NCBI RefSeq assembly: GCF_016429255.1
Contig: NZ_JAELUG010000059.1
Span: forward strand, 1 to 39,698
Source: Rhizobium sp. ASV8
GTDB taxonomy: Bacteria; Pseudomonadota; Alphaproteobacteria; Rhizobiales; Rhizobiaceae
Reading direction: 5' to 3'
Length of the DNA stretch: 39,698 nucleotides
Both the position numbers and the translations under genes were made by a program. The notes under the pieces were generated by a model that saw nothing but the letters and a program-made list of their open reading frames with translations, had not been told where the DNA came from and ran no database searches. Each line of letters begins with the position of its first letter. Within the stretch, counting starts at the first letter, position 1. Below are positions 23,362 to 31,429 of the stretch, one piece after another.

Positions 23362-23895
23362 TCAGTTTCCTTTGGCGGATACGACAGGCAAGTTGATATC
23401 GACCATTCCCGCCTTCTCGAACATCAGCATGACAGGCACGGTGCCGCCCTTCTTGAAGGGTGTTTTCACCTGCTTGAACATCATATGCATGGTATTGGGC
23501 GCGAGCGTCACGGTTGCGCCGGCGGGAATGGCGATGCCACCCTTGATTTCGCGCATCTTCATGATCTCGCCTTCCATCTTCATCTCGTGCAGCTCCACCT
23601 TGCCGGCGGCCGTCGAGGTCACGGAGGTCAACTTGTCCTCGGTCTTGCCGATGTTGTGGATCGTAATGTAGCCACCGCCGACCGGCTGGCCCGGAAGCAT
23701 GGCACGGACGTAACCGCCGCTGATGTCGAGATCGCCAAGTTTGGCATCTGCCGAGCCGGCGGATGCTGCACCGGCGTCCATGTGCATCCCGGGCATCGAT
23801 TTCATCGCGCCGCTGTCCTGTGCCATCAGAGCACCTGCGCTCAGCGAAAATGCTGATATCGAAATCAATATTGCAGCGGCGTGGTTGCGGTTCAT
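23362..23895 (-). CDS. Periplasmic copper chaperone PCu(A)C family
   Basis: A 177-residue exported copper carrier that, in the family, delivers Cu(I) to the CuA site of cytochrome c oxidase. A signal peptide spans about residues 1-25 (ending LMAQD). A Met/His-rich stretch follows (MKSMPGMHMDAG). The DUF461 core has GGGYITIHNIGKTEDKL and the copper motif with ELHEMKMEGEIMKM and later NTMHMMF (His and Met ligands). Start: ATG 23895 with AGGAG upstream; the frame is open to 23946. It stands alone, divergent from the glycine riboswitch. Confidence 0.9.
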   Translation of the reverse strand: MNRNHAAAILISISAFSLSAGALMAQDSGAMKSMPGMHMDAGAASAGSADAKLGDLDISGGYVRAMLPGQPVGGGYITIHNIGKTEDKLTSVTSTAAGKVELHEMKMEGEIMKMREIKGGIAIPAGATVTLAPNTMHMMFKQVKTPFKKGGTVPVMLMFEKAGMVDINLPVVSAKGN

Positions 23896-24067
23896 CTTAG
23901 TCTCCTGCCCGGTCCTCAATCGAGCAGAAGGGATAGCCTCTCCCATGACAGTTGCAAAGGCCCGTAATCATTGCGAAACGCAGGATTGATCGGCGCGACA
24001 AAAATTTGTTCGATGGCGACACTTGCCCCTTGCCATCTCAGGCCGGGACCGGATAATGGCTCTCGAC

Positions 24068-24225
24068 CTTGTTGGGAGAATCCGGCGCAAGCCGGTGCCG
24101 AAGGAGCAACCGCCCCGGAAACTCTCAGGCCAAAGGACCAACAAGGGGCAGACGGAACTCTGGAGAGAAGCGCGAAAGCGCTCGCCGAAGGGATAACAAT
24201 CTCAGGCACAACAGACAGAGGGGGC
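24068..24225 (+). promoter_or_regulatory. Tandem glycine riboswitch
   Basis: Two glycine aptamers lie in front of gcvT. Aptamer 1 is closed by CTTGTTGG (24068-24075) and CCAACAAG (24138-24145), with core GGGAGAAT, GCCGAAGGAGCAA and CTCAGGCC. Aptamer 2 is closed by CTCTG (24158-24162) and CAGAG (24216-24220), with core GGAGAGA, a GCGCGAAAGCGC hairpin, GCCGAAGGGATAA and CTCAGGCA. The repeated GCCGAAGG and CTCAGGC elements are the riboswitch hallmark. Glycine binding normally turns the downstream gcv genes on. A TGCGCT/AGCGCA hairpin near 24263-24282 may belong to the expression platform. Confidence 0.93.
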
Positions 24226-24299
24226 TCATCGTCAGGCGCAACCGCGCCGAAATTGTGAGCTCTGCGCTTTGAGACGAGCGCAAAACCCGGAGGCGTCAT

Positions 24300-25436
24300 T
24301 TGGACGAGACCGCTGCCCTCAAGAAAACCCCGCTTCACGACCTGCATGTATCGCTCGGCGCCCGCATGGTGCCGTTTGCCGGTTACGACATGCCCGTGCA
24401 GTATCCCGCAGGCGTGATGAAGGAGCATCTCTGGACCCGCTCTTCCGCTGGCCTGTTCGACGTCTCCCACATGGGCCAGGTGACGATCCGCGCTCGCTCG
24501 GGCAATTATGAGGATGCGGCGCTTGCGCTGGAAAGCCTCGTGCCGGTCGATATTGTCGGCCTCGCCGAGGGCCGCCAGCGCTACGGCTTCTTCACCGACG
24601 ACAAGGGCGGCATCCTCGACGATTTGATGATCACCCATATGGACGACTATCTCTTCGTCGTCGTGAACGCCGCCTGCAAAGAGCAGGATCTCAAGCATCT
24701 TCAAGATCATATCGGCGATAGCTGCGAGATTACTTTGCTCGATCGCGCCCTCATTGCGCTGCAGGGCCCCCGCGCCGTCGACGTCCTTGCCGAGCTCTGG
24801 GCCGACATCGCCTACATGAAATTCATGGATGTGCGCCATTGTCGCCTCCATGACGTCTCCTGCCTGGTATCGCGCTCCGGCTATAGCGGTGAAGACGGTT
24901 TCGAAATCTCCGTGCCCGCAGACAAGGCCGAGGATATCGCCAAGCGCCTGCTGGAACATCCGGACGTGCAGCCGATCGGCCTCGGCGCGCGCGACTCTCT
25001 CCGCCTTGAGGCCGGTCTCTGCCTCTATGGCAACGACATCGACCAGACGACGTCCCCGATCGAAGGCGCGCTCGAATGGGCGATCCAGAAGGCGCGCAAG
25101 ACTGGTGGCGCCCGCGCAGGCGGATTCCCCGGTGCAGCCCGCATCCTGGGCGAACTCGATGGCGGCACCCCGCGTCGCCGCGTTGGCTTGAAGCCCGAAG
25201 GCAAGGCGCCGGTGCGCAGCCACGCCAAGCTCTATGCCGATGCTGAGGGCAAGTCCGAAATCGGCGAAGTCACCTCCGGCGGCTTCGGCCCGAGCGTCGA
25301 GTCTCCGGTTGCCATGGGCTATGTGCCGACCGCACTCACCGCGCCCGGCACTGTCGTTTATGCCGAAGTGCGCGGCAAGTATCTGCCGCTCAGCGTCAGC
25401 GCCCTGCCTTTCATCAAGCCTACCTACAAACGTTGA
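24300..25436 (+). CDS. gcvT: Glycine cleavage system T protein (aminomethyltransferase)
   Basis: A 378-residue enzyme that takes the aminomethyl group from the lipoyl arm of GcvH and, with tetrahydrofolate, releases ammonia and methylene-tetrahydrofolate. Segments are TPLHDLHVSLGARMVPFAGY (about 10-29), SSAGLFDVSHMGQV, SRSGYSGEDGFEISVPADKA and GLCLYGNDIDQTTSPIEGAL. Start: TTG at 24300, with GGAGG seven bases upstream; no in-frame ATG lies near the family start. First gene of gcvT-gcvH-gcvP under the glycine riboswitch. Confidence 0.95.
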   Translation: MDETAALKKTPLHDLHVSLGARMVPFAGYDMPVQYPAGVMKEHLWTRSSAGLFDVSHMGQVTIRARSGNYEDAALALESLVPVDIVGLAEGRQRYGFFTDDKGGILDDLMITHMDDYLFVVVNAACKEQDLKHLQDHIGDSCEITLLDRALIALQGPRAVDVLAELWADIAYMKFMDVRHCRLHDVSCLVSRSGYSGEDGFEISVPADKAEDIAKRLLEHPDVQPIGLGARDSLRLEAGLCLYGNDIDQTTSPIEGALEWAIQKARKTGGARAGGFPGAARILGELDGGTPRRRVGLKPEGKAPVRSHAKLYADAEGKSEIGEVTSGGFGPSVESPVAMGYVPTALTAPGTVVYAEVRGKYLPLSVSALPFIKPTYKR

Positions 25437-25461
25437 ACGTCTTTTCCAGAGAGGATTACCC

Positions 25462-25824
25462 ATGCTGAAATTCACCGAAGAACACGAGTGGCTGAAGGTT
25501 GAAGGCGACGTCGCAACCGTTGGCATCACGGCGCATGCCGCCGAACAGCTCGGCGATCTCGTTTTCGTGGAATTGCCTGAAGTCGGCGCTAGCTTCTCCA
25601 AGGGCGGCGACGCCGCAACCGTAGAATCCGTCAAGGCAGCCTCGGAAGTTTATTGTCCGCTCGACGGAGAGATCACCGAAGTCAACGAAGCCATTACGGC
25701 CGATCCGGCACTCGTCAACACCGACCCGATGGGTGCAGGCTGGTTCTTCAAGCTCAAGCTGAAGAATGTCAGCGATCTTGATGGTCTTCTTGATGAATCC
25801 GGTTACAAGGAGTTGATCGGATAA
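25462..25824 (+). CDS. gcvH: Glycine cleavage system H protein
   Basis: A 120-residue lipoyl carrier that shuttles the aminomethyl intermediate between GcvP, GcvT and the L protein. The lipoylation site is Lys58 in TVESVKAASEV; FTEEHEWLKVEGD is the family opening and DPMGAGWFFKLKL the conserved C-terminal part. A GAGAGGA sequence precedes the ATG. Its TAA shares the last base with the ATG of gcvP. It needs LipB (encoded at 8822) and LipA to become active. Confidence 0.96.
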   Translation: MLKFTEEHEWLKVEGDVATVGITAHAAEQLGDLVFVELPEVGASFSKGGDAATVESVKAASEVYCPLDGEITEVNEAITADPALVNTDPMGAGWFFKLKLKNVSDLDGLLDESGYKELIG

Positions 25825-28688
25825 TGACGACGCCTACGGAATTCACTTTCACCGACTACCAGCCGTACGATTTTGCCAATCGTCGTCATATTGGTCCGTC
25901 TCCGTCGGAGATGACCGAGATGCTGAAGGTCATCGGTTATAACAGCCTGGACGGCCTGATCGACGCGACGCTGCCGCCGGCCATCCGCCAGAAGACGCCG
26001 CTCTCCTGGGGTGCGCCGATGACGGAGCGCGAGGCGCTCGACAGGCTGCGCGAGACCGCGAACAAGAACAAGGTCCTCGTCTCACTCATCGGTCAGGGCT
26101 ACTACGGCACGATCACGCCGCCGGTCATCCAGCGCAACATTCTGGAAAACCCGGCCTGGTACACGGCCTATACGCCCTACCAGCCCGAAATCAGCCAGGG
26201 CCGCCTCGAGGCGCTGCTGAACTACCAGACGATGATCAGCGACCTCACCGGCCTCGATGTCGCCAACGCCTCGCTTCTCGATGAAGCGACCGCCGCAGCC
26301 GAAGGCATGGCGATGGCGGAACGCGTCGCCAAGTCCAAGGCGAAGGCTTTCTTCGTCGATGCCGCCTGCCACCCGCAGACCATCGCGCTCATCCAGACCC
26401 GCGCCGAGCCGCTCGGCTGGACAGTCATCGTCGGCAATCCCTTCACGGATCTGGATCCTGTCGATGTCTTCGGCGCGATCTTCCAGTATCCGGGCACGCA
26501 TGGTCATCTCAACGACTTCAGCGGCCTGATCGCGCGTCTGCACCAGACCGGTGCGATCGCCATCATGGCAGCCGATCTCCTGGCCCTGACGCTGCTGAAA
26601 TCTCCAGGCGAAATGGGTGCGGATATCGCCATCGGCTCGTCGCAGCGTTTCGGCGTTCCGGTTGGGTATGGTGGTCCGCATGCAGCCTACATGGCCGTCA
26701 AGGATGCCATCAAGCGCTCCATGCCCGGCCGTCTCGTCGGCGTTTCGGTCGATGCCCGCGGCAATCGCGCCTATCGCCTGTCGCTGCAGACCCGCGAACA
26801 GCATATCCGCCGCGAGAAGGCGACGTCGAACATTTGCACCGCCCAGGTGCTGCTCGCCGTCATGGCCTCCATGTATGCGGTCTTCCACGGTCCGCAGGGC
26901 CTGAAGGCGATCGCCCAGCAAGTTCACCAGAAGGCTGTCCTGACGGCCAAGGGCCTGGAAAAGCTCGGTTACACCGTCGAGCCGGAGACTTTCTTCGACA
27001 CGATCACGGTCGAAGTCGGCCATATGCAGGGCCTCATCCTCCGCGCGGCAGTTGCGGAAGGTGTGAACCTTCGCAAGGTCGGCGAAACGAAGATCGGCAT
27101 CAGCCTCGACGAGCGCACCCGCCCGGCGACGCTGGAAGCGGTATGGCGCGCATTCGGCGGCGATTTCCGTATCGCAGACTTCGAGCCTTCCTATCGCCTG
27201 CCGAAGGATCTGCTGCGCGCCAGCGAGTATCTGACGCATCCGATCTTCCACATGAACCGCGCTGAAAGCGAGATGACACGTTACATCCGTCGTCTCTCGG
27301 ACCGCGACCTGGCGCTCGACCGTTCGATGATCCCGCTCGGCTCCTGCACCATGAAGCTGAACGCCACGGCGGAAATGCTGCCGATCACCTGGCCGGAATT
27401 CTCCGACATCCACCCCTTCGTGCCGGCCGACCAGGCGCTGGGCTACCGAGAAATGCTCGATGATCTCACGGACAAGCTCTGCGCCGTGACCGGCTACGAT
27501 GCCTTCTCCATGCAGCCGAACTCCGGTGCGCAGGGTGAATATGCCGGCCTGCTGACCATTCGCAACTTCCATATTGCCAATGGCCAGGGTCATCGCGACA
27601 TCTGCCTCATCCCGACCTCCGCGCATGGCACCAATCCGGCCTCGGCGCAGATGGCGGGCATGAAGGTGGTCGTGGTGAAAGCCAGCGACAACGGCGACGT
27701 CGACATGGACGATTTCCGCGCCAAGGCCGAGCAATATGCGGCCAACCTCTCCTGCTGCATGATCACCTACCCTTCGACGCATGGCGTTTTCGAAGAGACG
27801 GTGAAGGAGATCTGCGATCTCGTGCACAAGCATGGCGGTCAGGTCTATCTTGATGGCGCCAACATGAACGCCATGGTCGGCCTCTCCCGTCCAGGTGACA
27901 TCGGCTCCGACGTCAGCCACCTGAACCTGCACAAGACCTTCTGCATTCCGCATGGCGGCGGCGGCCCCGGCATGGGTCCGATCGGCGTCAAGGCACATCT
28001 GGCGCCTCACCTGCCCGGCCATCCGGAAACGGACGGTCGCAGCGGTGCGGTTTCGGCGGCAGCCTTCGGCTCGGCCTCCATCCTGCCGATCTCCTGGAGC
28101 TATTGCCTGATGATGGGTGGCGAAGGCCTGACGCAGGCAACGAAGGTGGCGATTCTCAACGCCAACTATATCGCTGCCCGCCTCAAGGGCGCCTACGACG
28201 TGCTCTACAAGTCCAAGGCCGGACGCGTCGCGCATGAATGCATCATCGATACCCGCCCGCTGGTCGCAAGCGCCGGCGTCACGGTCGACGATGTCGCCAA
28301 GCGCCTCATCGATTGCGGCTTCCACGCGCCGACCATGAGCTGGCCGGTTGCCGGCACGCTGATGATCGAGCCAACCGAGTCGGAGACGAAGGCCGAGATC
28401 GATCGCTTCTGCGAGGCGATGCTGGCGATCCGCCAGGAAGCCCGCGACATCGAAGAAGGTCGCATGGACAAGGACAACAATCCGCTGAAGAACGCACCGC
28501 ATACGGTGGAAGACCTCGTCGGCGAATGGGATCGTCCCTATTCCCGCGAACAGGCCTGCTATCCGCCCGGCGCTTTCCGCGTGGACAAGTACTGGTCGCC
28601 GGTCAACCGCGTCGACAACGTCTATGGCGACAGGAACCTGATTTGCTCCTGCCCGCCGGTCGAGTCCTACGCAGAGGCCGCCGAATAG
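25824..28688 (+). CDS. gcvP: Glycine dehydrogenase (decarboxylating), glycine cleavage P protein
   Basis: A 954-residue pyridoxal-phosphate enzyme that decarboxylates glycine and loads the aminomethyl group on GcvH. It is the single-chain (two-domain) type. The N-terminal half starts with the RRHIGPS motif (about 19-25) and has YTPYQPEISQGRLEALLNYQ (split by family at the substrate loop). The C-terminal half has the cofactor lysine Lys704 (NLHKTFCIPHGGGGPG), matching E. coli position to within two residues. Length agrees with the family (about 955). Last gene of the operon; two hairpins follow it. Confidence 0.96.
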   Translation: MTTPTEFTFTDYQPYDFANRRHIGPSPSEMTEMLKVIGYNSLDGLIDATLPPAIRQKTPLSWGAPMTEREALDRLRETANKNKVLVSLIGQGYYGTITPPVIQRNILENPAWYTAYTPYQPEISQGRLEALLNYQTMISDLTGLDVANASLLDEATAAAEGMAMAERVAKSKAKAFFVDAACHPQTIALIQTRAEPLGWTVIVGNPFTDLDPVDVFGAIFQYPGTHGHLNDFSGLIARLHQTGAIAIMAADLLALTLLKSPGEMGADIAIGSSQRFGVPVGYGGPHAAYMAVKDAIKRSMPGRLVGVSVDARGNRAYRLSLQTREQHIRREKATSNICTAQVLLAVMASMYAVFHGPQGLKAIAQQVHQKAVLTAKGLEKLGYTVEPETFFDTITVEVGHMQGLILRAAVAEGVNLRKVGETKIGISLDERTRPATLEAVWRAFGGDFRIADFEPSYRLPKDLLRASEYLTHPIFHMNRAESEMTRYIRRLSDRDLALDRSMIPLGSCTMKLNATAEMLPITWPEFSDIHPFVPADQALGYREMLDDLTDKLCAVTGYDAFSMQPNSGAQGEYAGLLTIRNFHIANGQGHRDICLIPTSAHGTNPASAQMAGMKVVVVKASDNGDVDMDDFRAKAEQYAANLSCCMITYPSTHGVFEETVKEICDLVHKHGGQVYLDGANMNAMVGLSRPGDIGSDVSHLNLHKTFCIPHGGGGPGMGPIGVKAHLAPHLPGHPETDGRSGAVSAAAFGSASILPISWSYCLMMGGEGLTQATKVAILNANYIAARLKGAYDVLYKSKAGRVAHECIIDTRPLVASAGVTVDDVAKRLIDCGFHAPTMSWPVAGTLMIEPTESETKAEIDRFCEAMLAIRQEARDIEEGRMDKDNNPLKNAPHTVEDLVGEWDRPYSREQACYPPGAFRVDKYWSPVNRVDNVYGDRNLICSCPPVESYAEAAE

Positions 28689-28703
28689 TATTTTTGCGAA
28701 AAA

Positions 28704-28726
28704 GCGAAGCGGTTCAGTCGCTTCGC
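28704..28726 (+). terminator. First hairpin after gcvP
   Basis: GCGAAGCG (28704-28711) pairs with CGCTTCGC (28719-28726) across GTTCAGT, 15 bases after the gcvP stop. There is no T-run, so this may protect the mRNA 3' end rather than terminate. Confidence 0.45.
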
Positions 28727-28764
28727 CTGCAATCGACATAAATCTATTGCGAAACTTGTCTAAG

Positions 28765-28800
28765 AAAACGCCGCGCGTCCTTTGGATGCGCGGCGTTTTT
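28765..28800 (+). terminator. Rho-independent terminator of the gcv operon
   Basis: AAAACGCCGCGC (28765-28776) pairs with GCGCGGCGTTTT (28788-28799), extended by an inner stem to a three-base loop, and ends in a T-run. A textbook terminator. Confidence 0.9.
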
Positions 28801-28834
28801 CATGACGCGGCAACGGGGCCTGGAATTCAGATTT

Positions 28835-29455
28835 ATGCCGGAACAACCGGAATTTCATTTCGCCTTCGGGCGAACGGAGCACTCGTTGCCCCCGCTGCTC
28901 TTACTGCATGGCAGCGGTATGAATGAAACCTCGCTTATCCCGTTTGCGGATGCGGTCGCGCCGCAACGTCCTTACGTGGCGCTGCGCGGCGGGATCGAAT
29001 GGGAGGGTGGCTTCGCCTTCTTTCGCCGCAATCCCGATCGCAGCCTGGATCACGCGGATCTCGACAGACAGACAGAGCACCTCTGTCATTTCATCGAGAG
29101 AGCGATGGAGCGAACGCTGCTTGCGCGACCGCCTGTTTTGCTTGGCTTCTCCAACGGAGCCATCATGGCCGCCTCGCTCCTTCGGCACACGCCCCGGATC
29201 GTCTCGGCCGCTATTCTGCTGCGACCTCTTTCGCCGGCACCTGATGCAGATTTGCCGTCACTGCCGGGTCTGCCGATCCTGATCATCTCGGGCGAACGCG
29301 ACCAACGCCGCGAACCCGGCGACGCGGATTTCATCAGCCGACAACTTACAAAGGCCGGTGCTGATGTCAGCGCCCATCGACTACCCATCGGCCATGACCT
29401 CCATCCGGACGAGCCCAAGATCGTCCGTGACTGGCTCATACGGAAAGGCATATAA
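28835..29455 (+). CDS. Alpha/beta hydrolase (phospholipase/carboxylesterase type)
   Basis: A 206-residue serine hydrolase of the carboxylesterase/phospholipase 2 group. The oxyanion segment is LLLHGSGMNE (about 24-33), the nucleophile elbow GFSNGAI, the acid lies in SGERDQRREPGD and the catalytic histidine in LPIGHDLHPDE. Substrates of this group include small esters and acyl thioesters; none can be chosen here. The frame is open to 28802, but that ATG sits directly behind the terminator T-run, so MPEQPEF at 28835 is preferred. The next gene starts three bases after the stop. Confidence 0.85.
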   Translation: MPEQPEFHFAFGRTEHSLPPLLLLHGSGMNETSLIPFADAVAPQRPYVALRGGIEWEGGFAFFRRNPDRSLDHADLDRQTEHLCHFIERAMERTLLARPPVLLGFSNGAIMAASLLRHTPRIVSAAILLRPLSPAPDADLPSLPGLPILIISGERDQRREPGDADFISRQLTKAGADVSAHRLPIGHDLHPDEPKIVRDWLIRKGI

Positions 29456-29457
29456 CT

Positions 29458-29724
29458 ATGAACGAGGAAAACTCCTTCGACGTTGACAATCCCGACAGCT
29501 ACATCGCAGCTGCCTTCGAAACGGATGATCCGTCCTCGATCGCCAAGGCATTGGGCGAAGTGGCGCGCACCCGCAACATGAGCAAGCTCGCCAAGGATGT
29601 CGGCATGAACCGCTCGGCGCTCTATCGCGCGCTGAGCGGCGACGGAAATCCGGAATTCGCCACCATCCTGAAGGTCGTGAGGGCACTTGGCCTCAAGCTG
29701 ACGCCGGTGTCAGCAGCGCAATGA
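29458..29724 (+). CDS. Addiction-module antidote-like HTH protein (HigA/HI1420 type)
   Basis: An 88-residue protein whose C-terminal half is a helix-turn-helix: MSKLAKDVGMNRSALYRALS (about 41-60), then GDGNPEFATILKVVRALGLKL. This is the pattern of the antidote that normally follows a RelE/HigB-type toxin gene (HI1419/HI1420 pairs). Here the gene in front, two bases away, is an alpha/beta hydrolase and no toxin is visible within 700 bases on either side. It may be an orphan antitoxin or a regulator of the hydrolase. Convergent with the ZIP gene. Confidence 0.8.
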   Translation: MNEENSFDVDNPDSYIAAAFETDDPSSIAKALGEVARTRNMSKLAKDVGMNRSALYRALSGDGNPEFATILKVVRALGLKLTPVSAAQ

Positions 29725-29747
29725 GCACCGCTAACCTGCCCATATGG

Positions 29748-30440
29748 TCAACCCATCAGTTCTTCGAGCAGGAGAAGTAGCAAAAAGCCCGCAAAGAACA
29801 TCGCCGTCACCCAAGGGCGATCGGGTGTTTCATGGGCTTCGACCAGCAATTCCTCAGTGACGAGATAGAGAAGTGCAATCAGCCCGAAGGCAAAGAATCC
29901 GGTCAAAATCGGCCCTGGAAGCAGCGCCACCGGCGCCCCAAGCAAAGCGCCGAGTGGCAACAAAAGCGCGAGCGCCGCTGTAATCGCAACTATCTTCGCG
30001 CGAGAACGGACGCTTTCGCCAAGCTCGTTTGCCACCGTTAGGCCGAGGAAAAGCACTTCAAGCGTCAGGGCGATCGTCAACAGCAAGCCGACCTTCGGCC
30101 CGGCGGCAAAACCGATGCCGAGCACGAGGCCGTCAATCAGGATGTCAATGCCGATGGCCGCAAGTAGCCCGACCGGCCCTTTGGCCCAATTTTCCAGCTG
30201 CTTGACAAGCAGCATGACGCCAACGCCGATCGCGCCGCCGATCACAGTTGCCAAGGGAGATCCCCGATGCATGATATCGGGCAGAATCTCGCCAGCGGCA
30301 GCCGCAAACACGACGCCGGCGGCAAAATGCTGGATGGCACTGACAAGATTGGGCCCCGGCCGCGTATTCACCGCGACTGCGGCGCCCGCAATCGCGGCGG
30401 TTGCCGGGATCAATGTGTAAACCCATGCCGATGCCGCCAT
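29748..30440 (-). CDS. ZIP family divalent metal transporter
   Basis: A 230-residue membrane protein with seven or eight helices, fitting ZIP transporters of zinc and related ions. Helix segments include QHFAAGVVFAAAAGEILPDI, with His and Glu in the positions used for metal in the family, and GIDILIDGLVLGIGFAAG with paired aspartates. The second metal-binding helix reads LTLEVLFLGLTVANELGE, where the family commonly has His and Glu. The late EELLVEAHETPD loop is acidic. Start: ATG 30440 with GGGGAAG upstream; the frame is open to 30494. Direction of transport and ion are not readable. Confidence 0.82.
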   Translation of the reverse strand: MAASAWVYTLIPATAAIAGAAVAVNTRPGPNLVSAIQHFAAGVVFAAAAGEILPDIMHRGSPLATVIGGAIGVGVMLLVKQLENWAKGPVGLLAAIGIDILIDGLVLGIGFAAGPKVGLLLTIALTLEVLFLGLTVANELGESVRSRAKIVAITAALALLLPLGALLGAPVALLPGPILTGFFAFGLIALLYLVTEELLVEAHETPDRPWVTAMFFAGFLLLLLLEELMG

Positions 30441-30571
30441 GAACTTCCCCGTCCCACGACGCCTTCCAGATTGCCGGCAATGCCGGTTAGCCAAGGAGGC
30501 GGCGAAGAAAACCCAGGCGTGCTTCGATCAAAGCACGAAACGCATCGCGGCGAAATACGGTAGCATCCGCT

Positions 30572-30961
30572 TTAAGCGGGCTGAGCAGCCTGACGCTGAG
30601 CAGCAAGGGCGGCAAGATCTGCGGGCTTCAATTCGACGGACTCGCCACAGCCGCAAGCTGAGGTCTGGTTCGGATTGGTGAAGGTAAAGCCCGAACGCAG
30701 CGTCGTGGTTTCGAAGCCCATTTGGGTACCGAGCAGATAAAGCACGGCCGAAGGCTCGACCCATACCCGGGCGCCGTCATGCTCGATCAGATCGTCCTTC
30801 TGGTTCGGCTCGGTCACCAGGTTGATGGTATATTCCATCCCGGCGCAGCCGCCCTTCTTAATGCCGACGCGAACGCCCTTGGCATCGGGACCTGAACTTT
30901 CGACAATTGCCTTGACGCGGGCTGCCGCCGCATCGGTCATGCTCATGACTGCAAAGCCCAT
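30572..30961 (-). CDS. sufA: Fe-S cluster assembly carrier SufA
   Basis: A 129-residue A-type carrier that receives Fe-S clusters from the SufBCD scaffold and hands them to target proteins. The three conserved cysteines are Cys39 (KKGGCAGMEY) and Cys103/Cys105 (SACGCGES). Start: ATG 30961 with AAGGAG nine bases upstream. The last gene of the suf operon, 76 bases after sufX. Confidence 0.92.
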   Translation of the reverse strand: MGFAVMSMTDAAAARVKAIVESSGPDAKGVRVGIKKGGCAGMEYTINLVTEPNQKDDLIEHDGARVWVEPSAVLYLLGTQMGFETTTLRSGFTFTNPNQTSACGCGESVELKPADLAALAAQRQAAQPA

Positions 30962-31037
30962 GGGCTCATTCTCCTTCCGCAACCGGGGTCAAGATCCGGC
31001 GCTTCGAGTCTCAATGTAAAGCCGGCGGCTTAAACCT

Positions 31038-31418
31038 TCAATACCAGCCGACCGCAACCTGCGCTTCTTCGGACATGCGATCCGGCGTCCATGGCGGATC
31101 GAAGGTCATGCTGACGTCGACGCCGGATACGCCTTCGACGGCGCCGACGGCGTTTTCGACCCAGCCCGGCATTTCACCGGCGACCGGGCAACCGGGCGCG
31201 GTCAGCGTCATGACGATCTTCACCATGCGGTCGTCTTCGATGTCGATCTTGTAGACCAGACCGAGCTCGAAGATGTCGGCCGGAATTTCCGGATCGTAGA
31301 CCGTTTTCAGCGCCGAGATGACGTCGTCGCTCAGGCGTGCCAGCTCATCTTCGGGAATGCTGGAATGCACGATCCCTTCGCGCGCATCGATCTTCTGTTC
31401 GCTTTCGTCGAGTGACAT
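31038..31418 (-). CDS. sufX: SUF system DUF59/MIP18-family protein (SufX, SufT-like)
   Basis: A 126-residue protein of the DUF59 family, which helps mature Fe-S proteins. The hallmark DPEIPADIFELGLVYKIDIE (about 42-61) and TLTAPGCPVAGEMP (with a conserved cysteine) are clear. Start: ATG 31418 with AGGAGG directly upstream; the frame continues into sufS without need. Genes of this kind in the Agrobacterium suf operon are called sufX, which fits the sufS2-B-C-D-S1-X-A order seen here. Confidence 0.88.
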   Translation of the reverse strand: MSLDESEQKIDAREGIVHSSIPEDELARLSDDVISALKTVYDPEIPADIFELGLVYKIDIEDDRMVKIVMTLTAPGCPVAGEMPGWVENAVGAVEGVSGVDVSMTFDPPWTPDRMSEEAQVAVGWY

Positions 31419-31429
31419 CGCTTGCCTCC

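Noticed and set aside
26082..28739. 885-codon minus-strand frame opposite gcvP
   Set aside because: Antisense shadow of gcvP; residue content (Asp/Arg/His-rich) has no protein-like pattern.
30439..30681. Plus-strand frame of 80 codons across the start of the ZIP gene and the end of sufA
   Set aside because: Overlaps two well-supported minus-strand genes and has no recognisable start signal.
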